A stretch of DNA of 64,000 nucleotides from Nocardiopsis terrae (GCF_014651695.1 NZ_BMXJ01000011.1:1-64000), one strand, 5' to 3'. Shown: positions 15,419 to 24,986, numbered from the stretch's first letter. Numbers and translations: made by a program. The notes: generated by a model from the letters alone, not told the origin.

Positions 15419-17767
15419 CTACCCGGCGCCCCTACGCTTCGGCCCCCCGCACGCCCCCTCCGGCGGGACCGGACCGACGCCGTCCCCGCCCAGCACCTCG
15501 TCGAGCAGGCGCAGGGCACCGGACTTGCTCAGCGGTTCGTTGCCGGTTCCGCACTTGGGTGACTGGATACAGGAGGGGCACCCCTGCTCGCACTCGCAGT
15601 CGGAGATCACGGCCCGGGTCGCGGCGAGCCACTCACGGGCAGCCGTGTAGCCGCGCTCGGCGAACCCGGCACCGCCCTCGTAGCCGTCGTAGACGAAGAC
15701 CGTCAGCTTCCCGGTGTCCCCGTGCACGGCGGTGGAGACCCCTCCGATGTCCCAGCGGTCACAGGTGGCCAGCAGCGGGAGCAGGCCGATCGCCGCGTGC
15801 TCGGCGGCGTGGGCAGCACCGAGCAGCGCCACGTCCTCCTTGCGCAGCCGGTCCTCACCCTCCTGCGGCAGGGTCCACCAGACCGCGCGGGTCCGGAGGG
15901 TGCGCTCAGGCATCTCCAGGGGCTGCTCCCCCAGGACGGAGCCGGTGCGCACGTCCCGTCTGAGGAAGCCCACCACCCGTCGGGCCACCTCGACATCGCC
16001 GAAGCAGACGGCGGCCCCGCTCGGCCAGGTCTCCTCCCGCAGCACCGACCGGACGGAGATGTCCGTGGTGTCCCTGGCCCAGGTGCTGTAGGGCGGTTCG
16101 GCCGCGCGCACCAGGGCCACCCCCTCCTCCAGGTCCAGCCCTTCGACCAGATAGGTCGCTCCCCGGTGGAGGTAGACCGCACCCGTGTGGACGGTGCCGT
16201 GCGCCGCAGCCTCGTCGATCTCACCGAGGAGCTGGCCGCTGGCGACATCCACGATCTGGACCGGCGGACCACCCGCCCCCCGAATATCGGCCAGGTCGCT
16301 TGCCCTTTCATTGCTCGTCCAGAACCAGCCCCTCGGGCGCTTCCGAAGCAGTCCCCGAGCGACGAGTCCGGCGAGCTGCTCCTCGGCCGTCTCACCGAAG
16401 AGGGCGAAGTCCGCACGCGTGATCGGTAGCTCCTGGGCGGCCGCGCACAGGTGCGGACCGAGGATGTGCGGGTTTTCCGGGTCAAGGACGGTGGCCTCCA
16501 CCGAACGTCCGAAAATAGCCTCCGGGTGGTGGGCCAGGTAGGTGTCGAGGGGATCGTCCCGGGCGATGAACACCGCCAGGGCGTCCTCGCCCCGCCGCCC
16601 CGCCCGGCCCGCCTGCTGCCACAGGGACGCCAGCGTTCCCGGCCATCCCGCGATGAGCACGGCGTCCAGGCCGCTGATGTCCACCCCGAGTTCCAGGGCG
16701 TTGGTACTGGCCAGGCCCAGGAGCTCACCCGAGCGGAGCGCCTCCTCCAGCTCCCGGCGCTCGGCTGCCAGGTACCCGCCCCGGTAGGCGGCCACCCGCC
16801 CGGCCAGGTCGTGCTCCCCGCTCTCCTCCAGCATTCGCCGGGCGTTCATCGCGACCACCTCGGCGCCCTGCCTGGAGCGCACGAACACCAGGGTGCGCAC
16901 CCCGTCCCGCACCAGGTCGGCCAGCATCTCGGCGGCCTGTGAGGGGGCGGTCCTGCGCACCGGAGCACCGTGTTCCCCGGTCATCTCGGTCAGCTCCGGC
17001 TCGACCAGGGCGACGGACATCCCCGGCCGGGGCGAGCCGTCCTCGCTCACGGCGGTGACCGGGACCCCGGTCAGCCGGGTGGCGCTCCGCTCGGGGGACC
17101 CGGAGGTCGCCGAGGCCAGCACGAACACCGGCTCCGACCGGTAGCGGGCGCACACCCTGCGCAGACGCCGCAGGATCTGGGCCACGTGCGATCCGAAGAC
17201 CCCCCGGTACCGGTGCGACTCGTCGATCACCACGTAGCGGAGCCGGCGCAGGAACCCCGACCAGCCCGCGTGCCCGGGGAGGATCCCGTGGTGCAGCATG
17301 TCCGGATTGGTCAGGACGTAGTTCCCGTGTCCGCGCACCCAGGAACGCTCCTCCGGGGAGGTGTCGCCGTCGTAGACGGCCGCTCGCATGCCCGAAAGTC
17401 CCAGGTCCGTAATCCACCGGAGTTGGTCCTGGGCGAGCGCTTTGGTCGGTGAGAGGTAGAGCACCGTTCCGCCGGAGTCAACCGCGTCCACGGCGGGCAT
17501 AAGGAAGGCAAGCGACTTCCCCGAGGCGGTACCCGTGGCTATGATCACATCACGGCCCGAGCGTGCGAGGTCGGCGGCGGCTGCCTGGTGGGACCACGGA
17601 CCCGTGATCCCCCGTTCGGCCAGTCGTTCGACCAGATGGGGGGCTGTCCACTCCGGCCAGTCCCCACTCACTCCCGCGTTCCGGGCCACATGCTCGATAT
17701 GGGTGACCTGCGGGTACCGGGTGTCGTCACGCCACACACCGGGGAGCGCGGGCTCCGACCGCCTCAT
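15419..17767 (-). CDS. DEAH-box helicase with C-terminal cysteine cluster (MrfA/Hrq1-like)
   Basis: This 782-aa superfamily 2 helicase belongs to the family always found beside actinobacterial tad genes. Motif I is ATGTASGKSLAF, motif II is VIDESHRY (DESH), motif III is VLASATSG, and the second RecA domain ends in QQAGRAGRRGEDALAV (motif VI). The C-terminal DUF1998-like region holds CECEQGCPSCIQSPKCGTGN, four cysteines as in MrfA/Hrq1 repair helicases. Relatives unwind 3'-5' and act in crosslink repair; the link to pili is unexplained. ATG 17767 has GAGGAGGGG upstream. Confidence 0.9.
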   Translation of the reverse strand: MRRSEPALPGVWRDDTRYPQVTHIEHVARNAGVSGDWPEWTAPHLVERLAERGITGPWSHQAAAADLARSGRDVIIATGTASGKSLAFLMPAVDAVDSGGTVLYLSPTKALAQDQLRWITDLGLSGMRAAVYDGDTSPEERSWVRGHGNYVLTNPDMLHHGILPGHAGWSGFLRRLRYVVIDESHRYRGVFGSHVAQILRRLRRVCARYRSEPVFVLASATSGSPERSATRLTGVPVTAVSEDGSPRPGMSVALVEPELTEMTGEHGAPVRRTAPSQAAEMLADLVRDGVRTLVFVRSRQGAEVVAMNARRMLEESGEHDLAGRVAAYRGGYLAAERRELEEALRSGELLGLASTNALELGVDISGLDAVLIAGWPGTLASLWQQAGRAGRRGEDALAVFIARDDPLDTYLAHHPEAIFGRSVEATVLDPENPHILGPHLCAAAQELPITRADFALFGETAEEQLAGLVARGLLRKRPRGWFWTSNERASDLADIRGAGGPPVQIVDVASGQLLGEIDEAAAHGTVHTGAVYLHRGATYLVEGLDLEEGVALVRAAEPPYSTWARDTTDISVRSVLREETWPSGAAVCFGDVEVARRVVGFLRRDVRTGSVLGEQPLEMPERTLRTRAVWWTLPQEGEDRLRKEDVALLGAAHAAEHAAIGLLPLLATCDRWDIGGVSTAVHGDTGKLTVFVYDGYEGGAGFAERGYTAAREWLAATRAVISDCECEQGCPSCIQSPKCGTGNEPLSKSGALRLLDEVLGGDGVGPVPPEGACGGPKRRGAG

Positions 17768-17999
17768 CGAGACCCCTCCTCACTGGAAACGTTCACGAGC
17801 CGTTGGCCCTCCGTCCGAGGTCGGGGCGCCGGTGGACATCGGTTTCAGTCTGACATCCGGGGGAAGAGTGGCGCGGGGCCCCCGTTTTCCCGTTGACGGC
17901 GGGAAGACACTCACGACACCCGTGGTTGAATGCGTGCTGGTGGGGTAACGCCCGGCAGAGATACTTCGCGATTTTTCGCGGTTCGGCGCTGGAGGACTA

Positions 18000-18347
18000 G
18001 TGGATTTGAAGCTTGATCATTACACCGAGGGCGACACCGAGATCGTCGTCGTTGAGGGTGAGATCGATGTCTATACCGCGCCCCGGCTCCGCGAGCTGCT
18101 GATCGACCTGGTCAACAAGGGCAACTTCCACCTCGTGGTCAACATGGAGAAGGTGGAGTTCCTGGACTCGACGGGCCTCGGTGTGCTTGTGGGCGGGTTG
18201 AAGCGGGTCCGTGCTCACGACGGGACCCTGGACCTGGTCTGCACCCAGGAGCGGATTCTGAAGATCTTCCGGATCACCGGGCTGACCAAGGTGTTCGGTA
18301 TCCACAGCTCGGTGCAGGAAGCCATCGACAAGCGCTCCTCGAAGTAA
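18000..18347 (+). CDS. bldG: Anti-sigma factor antagonist BldG
   Basis: This 115-aa STAS-domain protein is nearly collinear with Streptomyces BldG. It includes GEIDVYTAPRLRELL, the phosphorylation loop FLDSTGLGVLVGGLKRVRAHDG (Ser in DST is the kinase target), and LKIFRITGLTKVFGIH. BldG controls aerial growth and secondary metabolism by switching anti-sigma partners. The GTG at 18000 follows GGAGG. The next gene, 13 bases downstream, encodes an HATPase-type anti-sigma protein, the conserved partner arrangement. Confidence 0.93.
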   Translation: MDLKLDHYTEGDTEIVVVEGEIDVYTAPRLRELLIDLVNKGNFHLVVNMEKVEFLDSTGLGVLVGGLKRVRAHDGTLDLVCTQERILKIFRITGLTKVFGIHSSVQEAIDKRSSK

Positions 18348-18360
18348 CCCAGAGCGAGCG

Positions 18361-18915
18361 ATGGCAACCATCACGCTCACGATCAGCGCGCTCCCCGCCC
18401 ACGTGCGCACGGCCCGGCTCATGGCCGCGACCGTCGCACGTCGGGCGGGCATCGCCGCCTCCGCGATCGACGAGATCAGGCTGGCGGTCGGAGAGGCCTG
18501 TTCCCGGGCGGTGGCGGCACACAAGCTGCACTGCCCCACACAGCCGATCCTGCTCCAGCTGATCGACGGCAGCGGACCTGATCCGGTGTCGGACCCCCGC
18601 ACCGACACCACGAGCCGAACGCTGAGCGCCAACGGGAGCGCCACACGACGTTTCGAGGTCGTCGTCTCCGACAGCGCCCCGGCCAAGGACGCCGAGGAGA
18701 CGGCCAACCCCGTGGAGCCACTGCTCGACGGCCTCTTCCTGGACGGTGAGGACACTCCTCCCGGCGGCATCTCCGGGTTCTCCCCCGGCCTCGGCCTGGC
18801 GGTGATCACCGGCCTCGCGGACGAGGTGAGTATCGAGCCCAACGACACGGGCACGGTTGTCAGGATGAGCTGGCCGCTTCAGGCGGACCAGACCCAGAAC
18901 CCGAGCTCGAACTAG
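18361..18915 (+). CDS. HATPase-type anti-sigma factor, bldG partner
   Basis: This 184-aa protein has the RsbW/SpoIIAB-like GHKL ATPase fold: N-box IDEIRLAVGEACSRAVAAH, and a late G-box region FSPGLGLAVITGLADEVSIE followed by TVVRMSWPL. A linker of roughly 60 residues separates the boxes, longer than in RsbW. It matches the gene that follows bldG in streptomycetes. It should bind sigma factors when BldG is phosphorylated and phosphorylate BldG itself, though both are inferences. It is co-transcribed with bldG; a strong terminator follows. Confidence 0.85.
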   Translation: MATITLTISALPAHVRTARLMAATVARRAGIAASAIDEIRLAVGEACSRAVAAHKLHCPTQPILLQLIDGSGPDPVSDPRTDTTSRTLSANGSATRRFEVVVSDSAPAKDAEETANPVEPLLDGLFLDGEDTPPGGISGFSPGLGLAVITGLADEVSIEPNDTGTVVRMSWPLQADQTQNPSSN

Positions 18916-18933
18916 TTCGAACCGGACAGTACG

Positions 18934-18972
18934 CCACGAGGGGCGCCTCCCGACAGGGGGCGCCCCTCGTGG
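18934..18972. terminator. Terminator between the bldG operon and marP
   Basis: CCACGAGGGGCGCC (18934-18947) pairs with 18959-18972 in a perfect 14-bp stem with an 11-nt loop. It lies between converging genes and can serve both strands. Confidence 0.8.
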
Positions 18973-19031
18973 TCGTGGGCCCGGGCCCTCCCGCCTGTGG
19001 GAGGTTCCTCCCGCGGGCGGGAGCCGGAGGC

Positions 19032-20210
19032 TCAGTCGCAGGTCTGGGAGGAGACCTCACCCGTGGCCGTCGTCCCCGCCTCCGCGTTCTCGGAGATCTC
19101 GTCCGCGGTCAGCACGTAACCGGTCTCCTCCTCGTTGGTGGCCGCCGCGAACACGACGCCGTACACGGTTCCGTCGGGGGCGAGCAGCGGCCCGCCGGAG
19201 TTGCCGGGGCGCACCACGGCGCGGACCTGGTAGATCTCCCGGCTCACCTGCTGTGAGTGGTAGAAGTCCGACCCCTGGGCGGTCTGCTTGGCCCGGACCC
19301 GGGCGGGGACGGCCGTGAAACCGCTGTTGCGCGGGAACCCGGCCACGACCGCGTCGTCGCCCTGCGCGGCCTCGCCGTTGAACTCCAGCGGGTCCAGTTC
19401 CAGCCCCGGCACGTGCAGCACCGCCAGGTCCTGTTGGGCGTCGAACAGCACCAGGGTGGCCTCCCGCTGGTGCCCGTCCCGGGTGACCACGCGAAGGTCC
19501 TCGGTGACCCCGGCGACCACGTGCGCGTTGGTCATGATGCGCTCGTCCCCGTACGCGAAACCGGTCCCCTCCACCCGCCGCTGGCAGGAGGGCGCGGTCC
19601 CCAGGACCTTGACCACGCTGCGGCTGGAGTCGATGAGCTCCGGCGTGGTGAGGACGTCGGGGTCCGGCGGTTCGACCTCTGCGAGCTCCCCGGTGCCCAG
19701 ACCGCTGAACACCTGCGGGAAAGCGCTCTGGTCCACGATCTGGCGGAAGGTCGAGAACCCCTGGTGGGCGGCGCCCGGCATCAGCGAGTCCACCGAGTGG
19801 AGGATGCGCGACTCCTTGACCTGCTCGGACACGTACGGCAGGGCCGAGTTGGCGACCGTACTACCGATGAACCAGGCGACCAGGAGCACCGAGAGCCCGC
19901 TGACCACGGCCCCGCCCAGGGCGTCCAGGACCCGGGCCGAGTCCCAGGTGACCTTGTTGCGCACCAGGGTGCCCAGGTAGGAGGCGATGAACTGGCCCAG
20001 GGCGGCGGACAGGAACACCACGGCGATGGCCAGCAGCGCCTGCCGCCCGGGATCCTCCACCCAGTCCTGGATCAGGTCCGGTGCGTTGAGCGCCGCGAGG
20101 ACACCTCCTCCGATGAACCCGGCGAAGCTGAACACTCCGACGATGAAACCCTGCCGGTAACCGGTCACCGCGAACAGCAGCAACAGGACGACCAGAACCG
20201 CGTCGAGCAC
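19032..20210 (-). CDS. marP: MarP-like membrane serine protease
   Basis: This 392-aa protein has an N-terminal CvpA/colicin V-type region with four membrane helices (about 1-25, 30-50, 60-85, 100-125), then an extracytoplasmic chymotrypsin-fold protease. The triad is visible as TNAHVVAG (His), QQDLAVLHV (Asp) and VVRPGNSGGPLL (Ser). Cysteines at APSCQRR and the C-terminal SSQTCD correspond to the regulatory disulfide of mycobacterial MarP, which protects cells from acid and oxidative stress. The GTG start has GGAGG upstream. The Nudix gene is just upstream on the same strand. Confidence 0.88.
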   Translation of the reverse strand: MLDAVLVVLLLLFAVTGYRQGFIVGVFSFAGFIGGGVLAALNAPDLIQDWVEDPGRQALLAIAVVFLSAALGQFIASYLGTLVRNKVTWDSARVLDALGGAVVSGLSVLLVAWFIGSTVANSALPYVSEQVKESRILHSVDSLMPGAAHQGFSTFRQIVDQSAFPQVFSGLGTGELAEVEPPDPDVLTTPELIDSSRSVVKVLGTAPSCQRRVEGTGFAYGDERIMTNAHVVAGVTEDLRVVTRDGHQREATLVLFDAQQDLAVLHVPGLELDPLEFNGEAAQGDDAVVAGFPRNSGFTAVPARVRAKQTAQGSDFYHSQQVSREIYQVRAVVRPGNSGGPLLAPDGTVYGVVFAAATNEEETGYVLTADEISENAEAGTTATGEVSSQTCD

Positions 20211-20233
20211 GGATGCCCTCCAAGAAGTGAGCG

Positions 20234-20887
20234 TTACCCGACCGGCCGGAGGCCCTGCGGGGTGGCTTCGAACACGTCAGTGAGACCGCTGTCATGCCAC
20301 GGAAGTTCCCACCCGCCGAGAGTGAGCAGGCTGTCGATAATCGCACCCGTGAAGCCCCACACGAGCATGTTCTCCACCCTGAAGCCCGGGCCCCACACCG
20401 GCCCCGCCCCGTAGCGCACCTTGACCCGGTTGGCGGGGTCGGCGAGGTCGGCGACGGGCACCCTGGCGACGGCGGCCACCTCGCCGATGTCGGCGGCCCG
20501 GACCTCGGAGGGCTCGCGCCACCAGCCGAGGACGGGGACGACCCGGAAGTCGCTGAAGCTCAGGTAGAGCTCGGGCAGCCGACCGACCACATCGACCCCC
20601 GCGGGTACGACACCGGTCTCCTCCTCCGCCTCCCGCAGCGCGGCGGCCTCGGGCGAGGGGTCAGTGCTCTCGATCCGGCCGCCCGGGAAGGCGGGCTGTC
20701 CGGCGTGCCGGCGCAGACCGGCGTTGCGTTGGATGAGCAGCAGGTCGGGGCCCCGGTCCGTCTCACCGAAGAGGATGAGGACGGCCGACTCGCGGCCGCC
20801 CTGTTCGGGCGGGCGCATGGGTTCGGGCACCGGCATCGCCTGGGCGTCGTCCGCGAGCGCGGACAGCCAGAGCGGGGTCGAGTTCAT
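20234..20887 (-). CDS. Nudix CoA pyrophosphohydrolase
   Basis: This 217-aa Nudix hydrolase carries the CoA-specific upstream motif LLIQRNAGLRRHAGQPAFPGG and a Nudix box running from GGRIESTDPSPEAAALREAEEETG. Such enzymes cleave CoA or acyl-CoA to phosphopantetheine and 3',5'-ADP. The start is placed at ATG 20887; the open frame upstream has no family similarity and the ribosome site is poor. It ends 23 bases before marP begins, so they probably share a transcript, matching Rv3672c-Rv3671c. Confidence 0.87.
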   Translation of the reverse strand: MNSTPLWLSALADDAQAMPVPEPMRPPEQGGRESAVLILFGETDRGPDLLLIQRNAGLRRHAGQPAFPGGRIESTDPSPEAAALREAEEETGVVPAGVDVVGRLPELYLSFSDFRVVPVLGWWREPSEVRAADIGEVAAVARVPVADLADPANRVKVRYGAGPVWGPGFRVENMLVWGFTGAIIDSLLTLGGWELPWHDSGLTDVFEATPQGLRPVG

Positions 20888-21136
20888 ACGCAGAACCTGT
20901 TCCGGGGGTTGTCGCGCCGACGTGTGGACATGTGCGGGGGTGCGGGCGCCTGGGGCGGGGGTTCGGTCACCTGGTCCTTCCCCGACCGGTCGTCTGATGG
21001 TCGGACCTCGCGCCCCGCGGGTCCGCCGGGTTCGGAAGGACCGGGGCGCCGGTCCGGACTGCTCCGGTGGCCCGTACCGGGACCGACGTGTGCGCACTCA
21101 CGTGATTCAGGGTACAAACCGCCGCCGGCCCCGGGG

Positions 21137-21880
21137 TCACGCGAACGAGCGCATGCGCAGCAGCTTCTCCGCGGCCCGGGGGTCCGTCGGGCCCTCTCCG
21201 AAGGACGGGCACCAGCGGGCCAGCGGGCAGGCTCCGCAGGCGGGCCTACGGGCGTGGCACACGCGGCGCCCGTGCCACACCACGCGGTGGGAGAGCATCG
21301 TCCAGTCCTTGCGCGGGAAGAGTTCGCCGACCGCGTGTTCGACCTTGACCGGATCCTGTTCGTCGGTCCAGCCGAACCGCCGGACGAGCCGTCCGAAGTG
21401 GGTGTCGACCGTGATCCCCGGCACATCGAAGGCGTTACCGAGCAGTACGTTTGCGGTTTTTCGCCCCACACCGGGTAGTTTGACCAGGTCGTTGAGGTTC
21501 CCAGGGACCTCGCCGCCGTGCCGTTCGCACAGGGCCTGACCAAGACCCACCAGGCTGTTGGCCTTGGCCCGGAAGAACCCCGTCGAACGAATCATCTCCT
21601 CCAGCTCCTCACGCCCGGCCGAGGCGTAGGCCTCGGCATCGGGATAGCGCGCGAAGAGCGCCGGAGTGACCTGGTTGACCCGCTTGTCCGTGCACTGCGC
21701 GGACAGGATCGTCGCGACCAGGAGCTCCAGCGGGGTGGTGAAGTTCAGTTCGGCGTGGGCGTCCGGGTACAGCTCGGAGAGCTCCCGGTACATCTTTCGG
21801 GCGCGGCGGACCAGCGCGAGCCGGCTCTCACCGGTGGGCGTGGTGTACTCCGTGGGCACGTCTGGGGTGTCGCGAGGCAT
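21137..21880 (-). CDS. nth: Endonuclease III
   Basis: This 247-aa base-excision repair glycosylase/AP lyase removes oxidised pyrimidines. The helix-hairpin-helix is LPGVGRKTANVLLG, where the Lys is the Schiff-base residue. The catalytic Asp is in ITVDTHFGRL. The iron-sulfur ligands follow C-x6-C-x2-C-x5-C in CHARRPACGACPLARWC. ATG 21880 is preferred because homologues begin close to the RRARKMYRELSELYP helix; a GTG at 21913 is possible and neither has a clear ribosome site. It is divergent from crp, as in Streptomyces. Confidence 0.93.
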   Translation of the reverse strand: MPRDTPDVPTEYTTPTGESRLALVRRARKMYRELSELYPDAHAELNFTTPLELLVATILSAQCTDKRVNQVTPALFARYPDAEAYASAGREELEEMIRSTGFFRAKANSLVGLGQALCERHGGEVPGNLNDLVKLPGVGRKTANVLLGNAFDVPGITVDTHFGRLVRRFGWTDEQDPVKVEHAVGELFPRKDWTMLSHRVVWHGRRVCHARRPACGACPLARWCPSFGEGPTDPRAAEKLLRMRSFA

Positions 21881-22158
21881 CGTCACAGGGTAGGCGCCCG
21901 GTTGCGGAGGCACGGCAGGGTCGTCGGAATTCGGCGGCGTACCGACGTTTCGACTGGTGACCGAGATTATGTAACCAATGTCCGGTCACCCGGCGCGGAC
22001 AAGCCCTGACACAAGCCGGTTACGACTAGGATCGCATGGGCTGACGTCGGCTGTTGTGGGCACGTTGTCTCCCGGCGGACAAGCCGAGGTAACGACCTGG
22101 TTTCACACCTGGTTGCGATATACGTCACACTGTTGACGGTCAGGTTTTAGGAGGACGT

Positions 22159-22842
22159 GTGGACGAGATCAACGAGGTGCTCCGGAAAGCTCCTCTGTTC
22201 GAGGCGCTGGACGAGGAGGACACGGCCGCGCTCCGCTCCTCGGTGAACGAGGTGCGTCTCGGCCGCGGCCAGACCCTGTTCAACGAGGGCGACGAGGGCG
22301 ACCGCCTGTACGTCATCCTCAGCGGGAAGGTGAAACTGACCCGCACGGCCGTCGACGGGCGGGAGAACCTGCTGGGGGTACTCGGCCCCAGCGAGATGTT
22401 CGGTGAACTGTCGCTGTTCGACCCGCGCCCGCGCACCGCGAGCGCCGTGGCCGTCACCGACTCCGTTCTCGCCGGACTGGGCCACGACGACCTTCGGCCG
22501 TTCCTGTCCAGCCGCCCGCAGGTGGGCCTGCAGCTGCTGAAGTCGCTGGCCGCCCGCCTGCGCCGGACCAACGACGTGATGGCCGACCTGGTCTTCACCG
22601 ACGTGCCCGGCCGCGTGGCCAAGGCCCTGCTCGAACTCGCCGACAAGTTCGGCAAGGAGGGCGACGACGGCCTGCACGTCCACCACGACCTCACCCAGGA
22701 GGAGCTCGCCCAGCTGGTGGGCGCGTCCCGGGAGACGGTCAACAAGGCCCTCGCCGAGTTCGCCCTGCGCGGCTGGCTGCGGATCGAGGCCAAGGCCGTG
22801 GTGCTGCTGGACGTCGAGCGCATGCGCCGCCGCGCCCGCTAG
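22159..22842 (+). CDS. crp: Crp/Fnr-family regulator Crp
   Basis: This 227-aa protein has a cyclic-nucleotide-binding beta-roll at 10-120 (GDEGDRLYVILSGKVKL, GELSLFDPRPRTASA with the phosphate-binding Arg) and a winged helix at 150-220 with LTQEELAQLVGASRETVNKALAEF. It is close to Streptomyces Crp, a global regulator of germination and antibiotic production, and to Rv3676. The GTG 22159 follows AGGAGG. The upstream region contains the imperfect palindrome GGTGAC-N9-GTAACC near 21957, a possible Crp site. Confidence 0.93.
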   Translation: MDEINEVLRKAPLFEALDEEDTAALRSSVNEVRLGRGQTLFNEGDEGDRLYVILSGKVKLTRTAVDGRENLLGVLGPSEMFGELSLFDPRPRTASAVAVTDSVLAGLGHDDLRPFLSSRPQVGLQLLKSLAARLRRTNDVMADLVFTDVPGRVAKALLELADKFGKEGDDGLHVHHDLTQEELAQLVGASRETVNKALAEFALRGWLRIEAKAVVLLDVERMRRRAR

Positions 22843-23127
22843 GGCGTGTTCGGTGGGTGCTGCTCGTTGCGGAGAGGGTTGCTGCGCCGTAGGCGTCCGT
22901 TGAGGGTGGCGGCGGGCGACGGGCGGGCGTATCCAGTGGTGCTGGCACAAGGCCGAAGAAGGAGTGCCCCTACTGTGCCCTGCCTCGCAAGCTCGGCAGT
23001 GTCGCACAGCGGGGGCCCGCCCGGGTTTGGCTGTCGACTGATGAGAACGCAGGGCAAGTGCCGCTGGGGCGACGCGCAGCAGAGTATGTGTCCGCCGAAC
23101 ACGCCCTGGGGCCACTCCGGACGCTGT

Positions 23128-23157
23128 GCGGCCGTCACCCTCCGGGGTGACGGCCGC
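23128..23157. terminator. Terminator between crp and the hydrolase gene
   Basis: A 13-bp perfect stem (23128-23140 / 23145-23157) is closed by the stable tetraloop TCCG. It lies between converging genes. The sequence 22843-23127 between crp and this hairpin shows no gene. Confidence 0.8.
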
Positions 23158-23231
23158 AGCGCTTCCAGGGCCCTCTCAGGGCCCCGCAGGACCCCTGGGG
23201 CGGCCCGGCGACCACTGCGCCGCGCGCAGGG

Positions 23232-24038
23232 TCAGCTCTCGACCCCCTCGGGGAGCTCCTCCTTGACCGCCAGGTAACGCAACTGCGCCCGGACCGAGGA
23301 GGCCGCCGCGGGGCGGATGCCCTCCACCACGTCCGGGTAGACCCGGTCGACGACCTCCTCGACCCTGGTCGCACCGGCCCGCACCGCCTCGCGCACCTGT
23401 GCCAGGCGCGCCTCGCGGTGGTCGATGTAGGAGTTCAGCGTCGCCAGCGGCGACGTCAGGACCGGACCGTGCCCGGGCAGCAGGATGCGTACCCGGTGCT
23501 CCACGACCAGGTCCCGGAGCCGGTACAGCGAGTCCATGTAGGGGGCGAGCCCGTCGTCCCCGTCGATCACCGGGGTCCCGTGGCCGAGGACGGTGTCACC
23601 GGTCAGGATCGCGCTGTCGGACTCCACGAAGAGGCAGACGGAGTCGTCCGTGTGCCCGGGGGTCGCCACGACCCGCAGCTCCAACCCGTCCGCGGTGAGC
23701 AGCTGGCCGTCCGCCAGACCGGAGCCGCCCACCCGCATCCCCGGGTCGACCGCGTGCACGGGGGCCCCGGTCAGCTCGGCGAAGTACCGCGAACCCTCGG
23801 TGTGGTCGAAGTGCCGGTGCGTCACCACCGTCATCAGGACCTGGGCGCCCTGTTCCTGAACGGTCCGCGCCACCCGTTCCAGGTGCCGCTCGTCGTGCGG
23901 CCCGGGGTCGACCACCACGACCCCGCGCGCACCCGGTTCCCGCAGGATCCAGGTGTTGGTTCCCTCCAACGTCATCGGGCCTGGGTTGGGGCACAGTACG
24001 CAGCTGGCGCGCAGTGTCCCGGAACCGTCGATCCTCAT
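23232..24038 (-). CDS. Metallo-beta-lactamase-fold hydrolase
   Basis: This 268-aa MBL-fold enzyme has the metal-binding motif VTHRHFDHTEG (HxHxDH in the form HRHFDH), later ligands in ATPGHTDDS and LTGDTVLG, and LLPGHGPV with the final His. The sequence resembles LACTB2-type proteins and Rv3677c; LACTB2 is a ribonuclease, but the actinobacterial substrate is unknown. ATG 24038 has AGGTG in front; upstream codons lack similarity. It continues the mycobacterial gene order next to crp. Confidence 0.83.
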   Translation of the reverse strand: MRIDGSGTLRASCVLCPNPGPMTLEGTNTWILREPGARGVVVVDPGPHDERHLERVARTVQEQGAQVLMTVVTHRHFDHTEGSRYFAELTGAPVHAVDPGMRVGGSGLADGQLLTADGLELRVVATPGHTDDSVCLFVESDSAILTGDTVLGHGTPVIDGDDGLAPYMDSLYRLRDLVVEHRVRILLPGHGPVLTSPLATLNSYIDHREARLAQVREAVRAGATRVEEVVDRVYPDVVEGIRPAAASSVRAQLRYLAVKEELPEGVES

Positions 24039-24146
24039 CGCACCTCGCTTCGCTCGCCGGAACCGGACTGGTCTGAAGGACGGCCAAGAGGACATGCAGG
24101 GAAACCTATCCGCGACGGAGCACTCCACACCGCCGGGAGCGGGCGC

Positions 24147-24986
24147 TCACGGAGCCGAGTCGGGCCCGGGCAGGGGGAATTCGCCCCCGTCCGGGGCAAC
24201 GACACGGATCTGGCCGTCGATTTCCCGAACGTCCGGTTCGATGGGAACGATATCCCGCCGGGCCTCCCGCACGCCCGCGAGGGTCCGCCGGTCCGCAAGC
24301 TCGGCACAGGCGATCACGGTCGGCGGCAGCATCGGCATCCGACCCGCCTCCCACTCGGAGGCGACCACCGACGGATCCGTCCACCGGGTGTGGTCCGACT
24401 CCCCGCCGACGTCGCGCGCCTGCTGGCCAGGGGGAAGCTCGGCGGTGAAGAACCAGGTGTCGAAGCGGCGCGGCTGGTTCCTCGGGGTGATCCATCGCGA
24501 CCACGCGCGCAGCCACTCCGAGCGCAGCACGAGACCGCGCCGGGACAGCACCTCGGTGAAGGAGCGGGAGCGGTCGATGAGACCGAGGCGGTCCCGTTCC
24601 CAGTCGTCCGTGGCGGTGTCCAGGGTGATGGCCTCCTCACCCGCCCGCTCCGGTTCGCTGGCCAGCAGGACACCGGTCTCCTCGAAGGTCTCCCGCACGG
24701 CGGCGCACACCAGGGCCCGGGCCATCGGCACGTCGGTGCCCAGGATCGCGGCCCACTCCCGCGGCCCCGGTCCGGTCCACGGGAGGTCGCCGTCGGCGTC
24801 GCGCCGGTCCACCCCGCCGCCGGGAAAGACATAGGCGCCCGGGGCGAAGCCCATGGAGGCGACCCTGCGCATCAGCAGGACCTCCATGGCGCAGTCCGCC
24901 CGGGCGCCCTCCGCTCCCGGCACCGGACGCAGCAGCATCACGGTGGCGGCGGGACGGGGCCGGGCCACATCGTCGTTCTCGGTCAT
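24147..24986 (-). CDS. Nudix hydrolase, NUDT19-like long form
   Basis: This 279-aa protein has a Nudix box split by a long insertion, starting VFPGGGVDRRDADGD and resuming at VCAAVRETFEETGVLL. The insertion between G and RE is the NUDT19/RNU8-like pattern of acyl-CoA-active Nudix proteins. The C-terminal part (RFDTWFFTAELPPGQ) is typical too. The substrate is not certain. It lies 108 bases upstream of the MBL gene on the same strand and probably belongs to the same transcript. Confidence 0.8.
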   Translation of the reverse strand: MTENDDVARPRPAATVMLLRPVPGAEGARADCAMEVLLMRRVASMGFAPGAYVFPGGGVDRRDADGDLPWTGPGPREWAAILGTDVPMARALVCAAVRETFEETGVLLASEPERAGEEAITLDTATDDWERDRLGLIDRSRSFTEVLSRRGLVLRSEWLRAWSRWITPRNQPRRFDTWFFTAELPPGQQARDVGGESDHTRWTDPSVVASEWEAGRMPMLPPTVIACAELADRRTLAGVREARRDIVPIEPDVREIDGQIRVVAPDGGEFPLPGPDSAP

